A DNA stretch of 64,000 nt from contig JAKOGI010000126.1 in the NCBI GenBank assembly GCA_029747015.1, forward strand, positions 408,501 through 472,500, given 5' to 3'. Below are positions 1 to 9,040 of this stretch, in pieces. This stretch comes from Carnegiea gigantea. Its lineage: Eukaryota; Streptophyta; Magnoliopsida; Caryophyllales; Cactaceae. A model generated the notes under the pieces. It was not told the DNA's origin and searched no databases. It was given only the letters and a program-made list of their open reading frames with translations. Both the position numbers and the translations under genes were made by a program. The stretch's first letter is position 1. Every line of letters starts with the position of its first letter.

Positions 1-64
1 ACCCAAATATGTAATCATCAACATGAAAGCTGAAACCAATGTGTAATCATCATCAGCAACATCG
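1..64. other. Chimeric left junction of unit 1
   Basis: The first bases match the segment near 26991-27015 (and 55013-55040). At 65 the sequence jumps to the homologue of 28145. About 1.1 kb present before that point in units 2 and 3, including one member of a 154-bp tandem pair, is therefore missing here, and a few bases resemble 26831-26842. This looks like a deletion or recombination joint. Nothing coding is seen. Confidence 0.6.
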
Positions 65-101
65 CAGGTGACAGCAGTGTATTACACAGATTAATTCACA
101 T

Positions 102-123
102 TTCAAATTTATCAGATGTCTCT
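102..123 (-). pseudogene. U6-like 5'-end fragment
   Basis: A 22-base stretch resembles the complement of U6 nucleotides about 9-33, with one gap and a few changes. It sits in a block that recurs at 6021-6042, 28027-28048 and 28182-28203. No promoter or 3' half accompanies it. It could be a U6-derived relic or a chance match. Confidence 0.35.
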
Positions 124-1846
124 AAAATGGTGTTGGAATTGCTTTGCACTTCTCAGTCACATTACACAGGACATCTGCGGAAGCATCCTTCATGTAAAAT
201 GATCCCACACCGATTAGCTTGTTACTCATCTAATCTCACATTAGTATTAGCATGATTGGATAAACCACACTTTTGATGTCTAATCACATCATCATCAAGA
301 CTCAATAACCATACTCATCACAAATTGCCAGGTCCAATTAGCTTCGCTACCCCAAAGAAACTAAAGAGTAATGTACCAATAGCTTCTTCTGACATGAAGT
401 CAGTTGAGTAACCAACTTCTTCCTACATCACGAAGAACCAAGAACCAGTGTGGAAGATGTCAGCGCCAAGTTCTTGTTTACCACTTCAAGACTTGCATCA
501 CAGTACAATAAAATGCATTAACTGATTCCATATTTGCATTTACATAACTGAGATGTGTCAGCTAATACTTGGGCAAGATTAGGGACACTTAGAACGACAT
601 AATTTTGCAAAAAGAAGGCCAAGTTTGAAACCTAAATGTACACCTGTTCGCATAAATTGTAGCTGAACGCAAGCAACACAGCTTCACATTCAGATGGCAT
701 TGTCGTCCTGTCTTGAACAATTGGGATGTTTCAATGGCTTGGTTGTTTCATTTCAATTCCAAAATTTCCAGAGAGCCGAGAGTTGAGAATCCATCCAGCA
801 AAAATCAAAACAGAGCCCATTAGCTAGTGTTCAAATGGGACTGTAGCCAAAATAACTTCCTTTCAAGATGGCTCCATATACCACATTGCCCAAACAAAAA
901 GGGGGTTTGTAAAGCAAGTGTGTACAAGGAAGATCCAGAAATGATGAACCAAGTTACCTGGACAATAAATAATAACCATTACTTGTTCCTGCACTTCTCC
1001 CAGCATGTAAACATAACAGATCTACATGGTAGAGCTTCATTTGAGCAGTTCGGATTATAGAAGGAACAATTGCCACCTTTTAACACATAAATGTCATATT
1101 CTAAGTCATAAAGTTTTGACTAATGAGGTAGCAATACAACTGACACACCCCAGCAATGAAAGTCTTTGCAGGTATACACCAACTATTGGGTTTGCTCCAT
1201 CCCTTATTTGCACTCAACAAAGAGATGGAATGTTCACACACTCAAGCAAAGGCTTCAAAGACTTTTGGGAGCCCCATGGAGCTGCAATTAAACAGAAGGG
1301 TAAACAGGAGAAGAACTGCCATTCATAGAATGAGCTCAGAGAGATTCTTACCTTGCTGTCGCCCGGTACAAGCCATTGAGGAGAAGAAAAAGTTGTGCAT
1401 TTCGGGTTCTTCCATCCCCTATTTTGGCTTCTGTTTTCACTACGGACTCGTGTAGTTTGGGTCTGAATTTTGGGCCATTGCAAGCCATGATCCTCTCATT
1501 TTGGCACTCGGTTGTGGTGTTGTGCTGGTTTCCCATTGCGCTTTACTGCACTGCTTCGGCTTCCATCTCTGTTGTGTTGTTTTGTTTCAGTTCTCGGCAT
1601 GTTGAATTTCCGGACCTTGCGATATTGTGTTTTAAGTTATTAAGTGTGTTGAATCCATCCAGTCTTGTGACATTTAGTTTAGGCAAATCACATAGTTAAT
1701 TTTAAGCTAATAGTTTACTTTTGTTTACTTAGTTAAAACAAGTTAGTTTAGGTCATTAGTAATCGAGTTTCATAATTCATCCCTGAGAATCGACACCCGT
1801 AAACACTACGACCATAAACCGTATATTTGCGGAAATTCACAACATT
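124..1846. other. Non-coding stretch, block A exon-like sequence
   Basis: No convincing gene is seen. Parts (about 65-620 and 1150-1420) are diverged duplicates of 5985-6545 and 6580-6790. On the minus strand several GTAAR-type donor sites recur at matching places, for example near 1350 and 470, as if this were a decayed gene segment. The short ORFs across this stretch overlap in several frames and are not supported. A USE-like 11-mer (202-212, one mismatch to the plant consensus) has no recognisable snRNA after it. Confidence 0.5.
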
Positions 1847-1902
1847 TATGCGTGTCATCCTTGCGCAAGGGCCATGCTAATATTCTCAGTATCGATCCAA
1901 AT
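1847..1902 (-). pseudogene. Truncated U6 snRNA copy
   Basis: A 56-base piece matches the complement of roughly U6 nucleotides 22-78, including a changed ACAGAGA region and the internal stem-loop. It lacks the 5' stem-loop and the 3' tail. It lies 26 bases beyond the intact U6 gene in the same orientation, separated by an oligo-T/oligo-A stretch, so it is probably a partial tandem copy. Substitutions in the spliceosomal core mean it is not expected to work. Confidence 0.8.
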
Positions 1903-1928
1903 TTTTTTTTAAAAAAAGTTGGGGACCG

Positions 1929-1980
1929 AAAAAATTTGGACCATTTCTCGATTTGTGCGTGTCATCCTTGCGCAGGGGCC

Positions 1981-2012
<32 letters not shown>

Positions 2013-2032
2013 TCAGATGTCTCCGAAGAGAC
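1929..2032 (-). ncRNA. U6: U6 spliceosomal snRNA (unit 1)
   Basis: U6 pairs with the 5' splice site and with U2 to form the catalytic centre of the spliceosome. The minus-strand sequence is full length. It has a 5' stem-loop with a UUCG tetraloop, the ACAGAGA box, the AGC triad, the internal stem-loop and the AAATGGTCC 3' region, ending in T6 (1929-1934), a Pol III terminator. Compared with the U6 I know from Arabidopsis it differs at about three positions. Two form a compensatory change in the 5' stem (C-G to U-A), which argues for selection on structure. Upstream are a TATA box and a USE at Pol III spacing. It is probably functional. Divergent truncated copies lie nearby. Confidence 0.97.
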
Positions 2033-2054
2033 AATCAAGAGCCTGTTCTGCGGG

Positions 2055-2096
2055 AATATAACCCCCAAATGAGTTTCATAAACAGCGATGTGGGCC
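2055..2096 (-). promoter_or_regulatory. U6 promoter: USE and TATA (unit 1)
   Basis: On the minus strand the USE GGCCCACATCG occupies 2086-2096 (-64 to -54) and TATATT occupies 2055-2060 (-28 to -23). About 23-25 bases separate them, the shorter spacing that in plants specifies Pol III transcription. Confidence 0.9.
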
Positions 2097-2099
2097 TTT

Positions 2100-3062
2100 C
2101 CTCTACAATATGTTAGGTCCACATCACACCTCTCCGAACTTACTAACCCGATTGACAAAGCGCTATGGAAAGCCCTCCCGCCTGAAAATCCCCTTTCTTG
2201 CCAAAGGACCCTTCATTTCAATTTTAACCACAATTATCAAGGGTGGAAGTACACCAATTAATTTTACAAAGGCCTCATTGTAAGTTACTTGACGAACTTA
2301 TATTGGGGAAAAAACCAGTGACATACTCACATACCATGATTTGGAAAATACTCTAGCAGTTCTATGCAACCATTGTTTGCAAGCAGTAGTTATGTGTGTC
2401 AAACTAAAAACAGTAAGTAAGATGCAAATAACATGACAACAATGACGCAGCAAAAGTATTCACCTTATTAGTAACAAAACACTCCTGTCTTTCTGGACTG
2501 CTGGGGATTTCTGCGGCTTCAAACTCCGGAGCACTGGCTCCTTGACCTGTCTCAAGGTGAAAATAGCACAATAAGTCTGAACTCCACGGTGTCTGCAGAA
2601 TACCGCACCACATCTGCCACATTTGCAGGCACCCTTACCCGGGAAGCAAAGAGGGCAAGTCAAAGATGATTCCAATAGACTGACTGCCAAGTGTCAAGCT
2701 GACGAGTAAATATGGAGCATCTAGGCTACAGTGATGAATCATCTGGCTCTATATTTTGCTTCTTTTATGCAGAAGACCTCAGTCCTGAGATACTTCTCCC
2801 TCCCTGCTGTACAACCTAAACAACAGTCTTGGACTCTTACCAGCAACAGGTGGAATATCTAATTGACATAAATTGCACTGATAAGAACATCCATTTAAGA
2901 TGGTTGGTTCAGTCCCTGAAACTGAACTGCTATCTTATGTTGTCAAAAATAGCAGCACAAAGAGCACTGACTAAGCAGACTTCCATTGTTTCGCATGCCT
3001 CCAACTCACATTCGTTGAACCATTTGCAACAGCAGTATCAAACAAATCTGGGAGTAATTTGG
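2100..3062. other. U6-U2 spacer with exon-like duplicate block
   Basis: No supported gene. The interval 2431-2700 is a diverged duplicate of 7132-7390, and 2756-2850 of 7738-7850. On the minus strand it shows a donor-like site at about 2465 and a short cysteine-rich ORF (2460-2690) with a C-P-L-C motif. The reading frame is not conserved between duplicates, so I treat it as a gene relic. Confidence 0.45.
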
Positions 3063-3258
3063 TAGGGTGCACCAAGCCCATGCTGTAGTGTAATGCATGG
3101 GCGACGCTTGTGGGTCCGAGCAGCAAGCTGCTGTGATTGACCCTCCCCCTCAAAAAATTAATTTAATATCATTATGGGTCAATGACCCACGTATCAGATA
3201 TTAAACTGATAAGAACAGATACTACACTTGATCTTAGCCAAAAGGCCGAGAAAGGTAT
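3063..3258 (-). ncRNA. U2: U2 spliceosomal snRNA (unit 1)
   Basis: U2 recognises the intron branch point and pairs with U6. The minus strand begins ATACCTTTCTCGGCC and carries the GTAGTA branch-point recognition sequence in the expected position, the stem-loop IIa/IIc region, an Sm-type site (AATTTTTTG) and two 3' stem-loops. Length is 196 nt, as expected for plant U2. The 5' half is highly conserved. The 3' half is lineage-specific but keeps complementary arms. USE and TATA lie upstream at Pol II spacing. It is transcribed in the same direction as U6, whose gene lies 1.03 kb downstream, and each has its own promoter. I could not place a confident 3' box. Confidence 0.97.
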
Positions 3259-3280
3259 GCTTTGTTTAGTCTCAAAAACC

Positions 3281-3332
3281 TACCTTTATTTTTCTCCACC
3301 CTTGCGCTCGCCTATTTCCAACGATGTGGGCC
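3281..3332 (-). promoter_or_regulatory. U2 promoter: USE and TATA (unit 1)
   Basis: The USE GGCCCACATCG at 3322-3332 (-74 to -64) is the same 11-mer as in the U6 promoter. An A/T-rich TATA-like element lies at 3281-3290. The distance is about one helical turn longer than in U6, as expected for Pol II snRNA genes in plants. Confidence 0.85.
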
Positions 3333-3334
3333 GA

Positions 3335-4010
3335 AGGTAATCTCAGATGCTAAGAGCTCTGCTACCAAACACTTACTCACAAATGATCCAGATGGGAAAC
3401 TACCTTACTCAGCTATGAATGCGCAAATAACAGAAAGCAGCAAAAACTTCTATAAATAGTTGGAGAGAAACTCCTATACTTAAAACTGGCACCCAGCCCG
3501 AATTCAACAAGTCAATGTAACCCAAAAGCTGATCCAACCTAAACCTCAAATGAGGCAATCACAAAGACTTTTACCTCCTGAAGCGTAATTGGCCACTGTG
3601 CATTTCGTTGTGCAAGCTTATATTGGACGAACCAACAATTGGGCTCATCTGAACCAACATCCCATTGACCCGAAATTCACCCCACTCAAATTCCTGAGTT
3701 TGTTCGCAATTCCACCAGCTAGCTCAAAGCAGAGAACAAGATTAAGAGACAATAATCAGGTAGTCAGGTTTAATACATTAATACACAAGCACATAACGAG
3801 GAAGCAAAGCTTCTTCAGATGATCATAGAACCAGTACAGGCAGCAAACATGGAGGAAAAGTGCTGAAGATTCAAACATAAAGTCTTAAGGAATCTCCTGC
3901 TGTCGTTAAGGTCAAACAAGGGAGTTTCTGACGCAATCCTATTGCAGTCCAGCATAAAGTCAAGGGAGTTTTCGATGCAATCCAATTGCAAGAGGGGAAA
4001 AAATCTATCC
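3335..4010. other. Non-coding stretch
   Basis: No gene recognised. A minus-strand donor-like sequence occurs near 3570-3575. Short ORFs are present on both strands and none resembles a family known to me. Confidence 0.4.
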
Positions 4011-4080
4011 AAAAATTTGGACCATTTCTCAATTTGTGCATTTCATATCCTTGCACAGGGACCCTGCAAATGCTTCTAAG
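4011..4080 (-). pseudogene. Degenerate U6 3'-half fragment
   Basis: About 70 bases resemble the complement of the U6 3' half: the run of A, the GGACCATTTCTC segment and a degraded internal stem-loop. Substitutions and a small insertion are present, and the 5' half is missing. No USE is found at the correct distance. It is a relic of an old U6 copy within the same unit. Confidence 0.75.
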
Positions 4081-5577
4081 CCCTGGAGACATAAAGTAGG
4101 TAGCAATATCATAAAGTCTTAATATGGAAATAGTTTCTAGAATAACTTGCCTGCATCTCTCAGATGATCAATAAATTAACCACAAAGCAAAAGCACTCCT
4201 AGGCTACTATTAGCCCATCCCATCTCAACAGATCTACCTCACTTTGATAGTTTGGCTTCCTCTACCTCGGTTGTCAAACTCATACTACAAAGACTTGGAT
4301 AATGAAGAATGTAAGTACTGACCCAGCCATTCGAAGAGGATGCAATTGTTGCACGCCAACTGAGGTTACATAGAAAAATTTTAATACAGCAACAAATTGC
4401 TAATGAATTCCCTTTCTGCAAAATTTAGCAAAGCAATGCTAATTTTCTTGAAGGGTCAATTAAAAGTGTTACCTCACTAGTATCAAAGACTACTTTTGTT
4501 TGTAACTGCATTCGGCAGTTAAAGGAATGGTTTCTTGACCTGTTTCAAGGCTGAGAGAAGATCATAAGGTTGTAAGTCGTGCTTGAAGAATATCCGAGAC
4601 TCCCAGCAGCATGAGTCAATCACTTTCTCGGACACTGCCTTCAATTGAACCATAAGTGTTACGAAACTAATGCAACTCGAGCTATTTGATGCTCAAGAAA
4701 CCAAATAGGATTTATTATGCAGTCGAACAGATCCCCTAACAATAAATGCCTATGGGTTTGAACAGAGGATTCTATATACGCTCATCCCAACCTTAAGGAA
4801 TAACACCGTACAAGGGTTTTTGATATTTGAACTAGAAACCTTTGGTCAGAAAAATTCTCATATCATACAATTGAGCATGCTTTTTTTTTTTTTTTTTTAA
4901 AAAACCTCTAATAATTGCAAGTACGGTGTTACTAAAACACAACCTTCACAGGATCTAAGCTACACCATATAGAATGTCAAATCGGGTAATAAGACAAAGG
5001 TACCTATTACTATCCAAAACCCCACGATGCACAAATTTTACTTCATACAAAAATATCAGTGCACTATCATATTACAGTAAAACGCTCAATAAAACCTCAC
5101 AATTTTTTTTTTGGGAGGGGGGGCGGATCTAATGCACACAAAACAAATGGAAACTATCTTGCGCAGTTTACCGCAAACATCGATGCCCATTATGAAGGCA
5201 TTATGACAAAATTTCAGATTTTTTATAAAATGAACCAGACTGGCGCCCGGACGTGTACTCGTGAAGTGATGCTTTAGCATGAGACAGCAACGCAACGGTA
5301 CAATACTCATTTAGTATTCTTTTTCTTCATCCTTTTCAGTGATAATCAAAATCCATCAACCTCGAAAAGTCCTCAACGCACTGCCTCAAATTGATCAAGA
5401 TGCACCCATTTCAAAGGAAAATTTGGCCCCATCTCATAGTAGAAATTCACCTCATAGAAGCCGCGCTTGCTCATGATCTTTTTTCAGCCAGTATAGGCAC
5501 TTAAGAATACACCAGCAAGATAACTAACATTGCAATCAATAGAACGTTTACAAGCATTCTTGTGAGGTCAGGTTCCA
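4081..5577. other. Non-coding stretch with block C repeat
   Basis: About 4195-4760 is a diverged relative of 16730-17240 and, in part, of 15255-15480. No gene is seen. Poly-T/A (about 4880) and poly-G (about 5113) runs vary between units. At 5135/5136 unit 1 lacks 194 bp that are present in units 2 and 3. Confidence 0.5.
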
Positions 5578-5628
5578 GACCCACATCAGTGGAATAACAA
5601 GTGGAAGGAAAGAGAGGCCGATACAAAA
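5578..5628 (+). promoter_or_regulatory. U1 promoter: USE and TATA (unit 1)
   Basis: GACCCACATCA at 5578-5588 (-75 to -65) matches the plant USE consensus at 9 of 11 positions. ATACAAAA at 5621-5628 (-32 to -25) is TATA-like. The 32-base gap is the Pol II-type spacing. Confidence 0.8.
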
Positions 5629-5652
5629 GAAACATGCCAAGTATGGAGAAAC

Positions 5653-5814
5653 ATACTTACCTGGATGGGGTCAATGGGTGATCAACAAGGCTCATGGCCT
5701 AGGTACGTGGCCTCCATTGCACTGTGGGAGGCGCGCCTGCCTAACGTCTCCCCAAATTGGGAGAGCGTACATCATAATTTGTGGCAGCAGGGGCCTGCGT
5801 CCGCGCGGCCCCTG
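5653..5814 (+). ncRNA. U1: U1 spliceosomal snRNA (unit 1)
   Basis: U1 binds the 5' splice site at the start of spliceosome assembly. The RNA starts ATACTTACCTG, the splice-site-pairing end. It then has a stem-loop I like the U1-70K site (GATCAACAAGGC), a stem-loop II containing ATTGCAC (the U1A-binding loop), a stem-loop III, the Sm site AATTTGTGG and a strong GC-rich stem-loop IV at the 3' end. Length is about 162 nt, normal for U1. It lies on the opposite strand to U6 and U2, 2.4 kb past the U2 start. Promoter elements are in place, and the copy is probably functional. Confidence 0.97.
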
Positions 5815-6715
5815 TCCCAATTGTAGTTCTAATTTTGTCATTTGATCATATAGTAAAGAACAATCAAAATCAGGGATGAATGAACGACGAGGTGATGCCC
5901 AAAAAACATAATCATTCCAATGTCTATAGAAACATGAATTTGAACAGGATGAAAAAAAGCTGAAGTAACTTTTTTCAACTTGGCAGGTGGCAGCACTACG
6001 TTACACAGATTAATTGGCATTTCACATTTATCAGATGTCTCTAAAATGGTGTTGAATTGCTTTGCACTTCTCAGTCACATTACACAGGACACCTGCAGAA
6101 GCATCCTTCATGTAAAATGATCCCACGCATTTTAGCATGTTACTGATCTAGTCCCACATGAGTAGATAGCATGATTGGATAAAAAATCCGGGCACTTTTG
6201 ATGTCTAATCACAGCATCATCGAGACTCAGTCACCAAACACATCACAAATTGCCAAGTCTAATTAGCTTAGCTACCCCCAAAGAAACTATAGGGTATTGT
6301 ACCAATAGCTTCTTCTGACATGAGACTGTTGTGTCACCAGCTTCTTCCTGCATCACCAAGAACTAAGAACCAGTGTGGAAGATGTCAGGACCAAGTTCTT
6401 GTTTACCTTTTCAAGACTGTGCACCACAGAATGTAATAAAATGTATTAACTTATTCCATATTTTCATTTACGTAACTGAGACAGTGTCAGGTAATCAAGA
6501 CTTGGACAAGATTAGAAAGACGTAACTTCGCAAAAAGAAGCCAAGTTTGAAACCTAGATATACAGTCATTCACATAAATTGCCCTCAACGAAAGAGATGG
6601 AAGGTTCACATATAAAAACAAAGGCTTCAATGACTTTTGGGAGCTGCAATAAAACAGAAGGGTAAACACGAGAAGAATTTCCACTAATAGAATGATCTGA
6701 GAGAGAAATTCTTAC

Positions 6716-6835
6716 ATTGCTGTCACCAGTACAAGCCACTGATGAGATGGAAAAGTTGTCCATTTGCTGGTACTGCTTGGTGCAGACTGTAGCAAATTTG
6801 CAACCAGTGCCACCACAATGCACATAAGCAATGCT
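6716..6835 (-). CDS. Exon-like segment, unrecognised
   Basis: On the minus strand an open 40-codon segment is bounded by a CCTAG acceptor-like site and a GTAAGAATTT donor-like site, with both boundaries in the same phase. It encodes a C-rich start (HCGGTGCKFATVC) and ends TGDSN. It is open in all three units with a single amino acid change (unit 3). The duplicate near 1350-1410 keeps only the 3' end. I cannot assign a family. It may be an exon of the gene whose first exon lies near 8.4 kb, or a relic. Confidence 0.3.
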
Positions 6836-7131
6836 CTAGGAAAGTTCCGAAAGACTAGCTGAGTTTCCAAATACACCTAATGCCCACGAGCAAAGAACGA
6901 GGAGATCAGGTACTATCTTCAGGCAGATCCAGACAGAGATTTTTCCAGCACAATTTGCTGCAAAATCAATGAATCATTTTTTTTTTTGGGGGGTAGAAAT
7001 GAACATTTAAATTGAAACCAAAGCACTCCTGCATTGCAAAAAAAAAAAATGTCTTTGTTATGTGAATAAATGCTGCCCTCGGAGCCCCTTATGAAAGAAG
7101 CCATCCTGCCAGCAGTAACTATACAACATTC

Positions 7132-7390
7132 TAACATGACAACAATGACGCGGCAAAAGTATTCACCTTATTCGTAACAAAACAATCCTGTCTTTCCGGA
7201 CTACTGCGGATTTATGTGGCATCAAGCTCTGGATGATTGGCTGCTTGACCTGTCTCAAGGTGAAAATAGCATCAGAAGTCGAACTCCAATGTGTCTGCAG
7301 AATATCCCACCACATCTTCTGCCATTTTTGTAAAATGGTCTCACAAGCTGGACGGAAGCACTAACCATCACACAAGCAGAACTCACACTA
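7132..7390 (-). pseudogene. Exon-like segment, frameshifted in unit 1
   Basis: The minus strand shows a CTGCAG acceptor-like site and an AATAAG/GTGAAT donor-like site (exon last base 7166). The encoded motif FTLRQVKxPIIQ is shared with 2460-2690 and vaguely with copies near 4500 and 17050. Unit 1 lacks one base near 7280 that is present in units 2 and 3, which breaks the frame. It looks like a decayed member of a duplicated exon family of unknown function. Confidence 0.35.
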
Positions 7391-8347
7391 ATCAGTCTCA
7401 AATAAGGATTGCTGTTGCAAATTACTAGAGTGTTGATCCCAAATGCAAAGTACTAGAGTATTGATCCCAAAGTTGAAGCATATAAGTGCTGAAATACTCA
7501 GATTGATTAGAGAAATACAATGAGGTTGTTCACCATGACTTGGTTCACATTCTCAGAAGTAATCCTCAGTGAAGGGCTCCTCTTTGCTTATTTACAATGC
7601 GATTGATGTTCATTGAGCCTTCTTGATCATATCAAAGTACAGCAACAGAGTCGAAAATCGAAAGTCCAACAACAAACCACCCAATGTGAAACTTGACAGT
7701 CACCCAACGTAACCAACCTTACGACCAAGGGCTCTCTATTGCTTCATTTATGCAGAAGATTCCAGTCCTGAGATACTTCTCCTCGCTGTGTAACGAATAC
7801 ACCTGCAGAAATACAACCCAAAGAACAGTCTAGACTCTTACCAGCAATAGGCCAAAAAATCTAATTCACATAAAAAAAAAAATTTAAAACAAAAAAAGCC
7901 ATCCACCTGCACTTACCTTTCACCAATGAAATAGACGTGTAGTGTTACCAAATAGAAATTAGCAGGAAGATTCTCGTCCATCATCGACCGTTTTCATCAG
8001 TACGCTTATAGTGCAGCGCTTAAGAGCCAAAGGTAACATAATTTCTTTTTCTTCTAAATTTTTAACATAGAAAAATCCAGAATCCTTAATTTAACTAAAC
8101 TTTTGGACCATTTCTTCCTGACAATAAGCCCTAAATGGAAGCTTGAGCAATCAGTCACCCACAAATCATCACGGAGTTTGCAAAATTGAATTTCTAGAGC
8201 AACAATACACCTAATCCGTACATGAGGAATCGTAACCTACAATCAGTCTTAGAATGGTAATCTAACCATAAAATGAAGCATAAAACTCCGAAAAAGCTAA
8301 ATAACAGGAACATGCAAAGGACCGAAACAGAATTCAAAAGCACTCAC
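7391..8347. other. Non-coding stretch before exon-like segment
   Basis: No gene recognised. It contains minus-strand donor-like sites near 7837 and 7917. A 14-base exact match to the U6 3' region lies at 8112-8125. About 365 bp beginning near 7516 are deleted in unit 2. Confidence 0.35.
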
Positions 8348-8465
8348 CAGAAGAAGCAAGTGATTTTGCAGTCTCTCCTGACTCAAAAGTAAGCTGCGAA
8401 ATCGCCATCTTTTGGTAGAATTCTTGAACAATAAGAGAGAGAAGAAGAAGGCGAGAGATCGCCAT
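8348..8465 (-). CDS. Possible first exon of an unrecognised minus-strand gene
   Basis: An ATG at 8465 (minus) opens 39 codons with a leucine-rich N-terminus (MAISRLLLLSLIV), a second ATG at codon 20, and a good GTGAGT donor after the first base of codon 40 at 8348. Upstream lie a purine/pyrimidine-rich leader and TATA-like sequence (near 8700). Unit 2 keeps the frame with one V to F change. The downstream exons expected toward 6-7.9 kb cannot be joined into one frame, so the gene may be broken. The N-terminus could be a signal or transit peptide, or leader sequence if the second ATG is used. Confidence 0.35.
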
Positions 8466-9017
8466 TTTCGTAGAACTGAAAGAGCCTGACACTGACAGTG
8501 ACAGCCTTCAGCTCTGTTGTATTTTTGAAAACACCACCAGAGAAGCATATTTTGGGGGAGGAGAGAGAAAGGCAGAGAGGGAACGGAATGTTAAAAAGCC
8601 GCGGAACTGTGTGAGTGAGTGAGAGAGACTCCGTGTAAACTGGTTTGGGTTTGGGCCAACGCGGATGGGTTGGGGTTTGGCGATGTAATTGAATATTAGA
8701 AGATATAGTGGCCTGATAATAAATAGGACAACTCTTTCTTGATGCTTCAAATTCCAAAATTTTATATTGGATGTATAAAGCTTCCATAATCATGGTGTGC
8801 AAAGTTAACTCAAAAGTGGAATAATTATTCTACAATTTTTTTGAATTTATTTCTTTTTTTCTGAATTTATTACCATAGGCACATATATTAGTGTAGACTT
8901 GACTCGTTAACTACAAACATATCTTTCATCCAAATATATGAGACATGTTTGATAAAGTAGTAGCGATGACATATAGTAATTGTCTCGAAATTATGCACAG
9001 AGTGACACAGTGAATAA
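8466..9017. other. Upstream region of the exon-like segment
   Basis: Simple (GA)-rich leader, then G/T-rich and A/T-rich DNA. TATA-like motifs on the minus strand near 8700-8725 could serve a minus-strand transcript. Nothing else is seen. Confidence 0.35.
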
Positions 9018-9040
9018 GGCATTCTAGAGCATATAAACGG

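Larger units (their letters stand above)
5985..7850. repeat. Block B: diverged duplicate of block A
   Basis: Segments 5985-6545, 6580-6790, 7132-7390 and 7738-7850 match 65-620, 1150-1420, 2431-2700 and 2756-2850 in the same order and strand, at roughly three-quarters identity or better by eye. Block A has an extra insertion of about 1 kb that holds the U6 gene and its truncated copy. This is an older internal duplication within the 28-kb unit. Confidence 0.7.

Noticed and set aside
1026..1699. Overlapping 90-107 codon ORFs between the unit edge and U6
   Set aside because: Frames overlap on both strands, match no family, and the same sequence shows only non-coding-type variation between units.
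2440..2455. A 12-base match to U4 snRNA (CAATGACGCAGC)
   Set aside because: No further U4 similarity, no Sm site and no USE. The block B duplicate differs inside the match, so it is probably chance.
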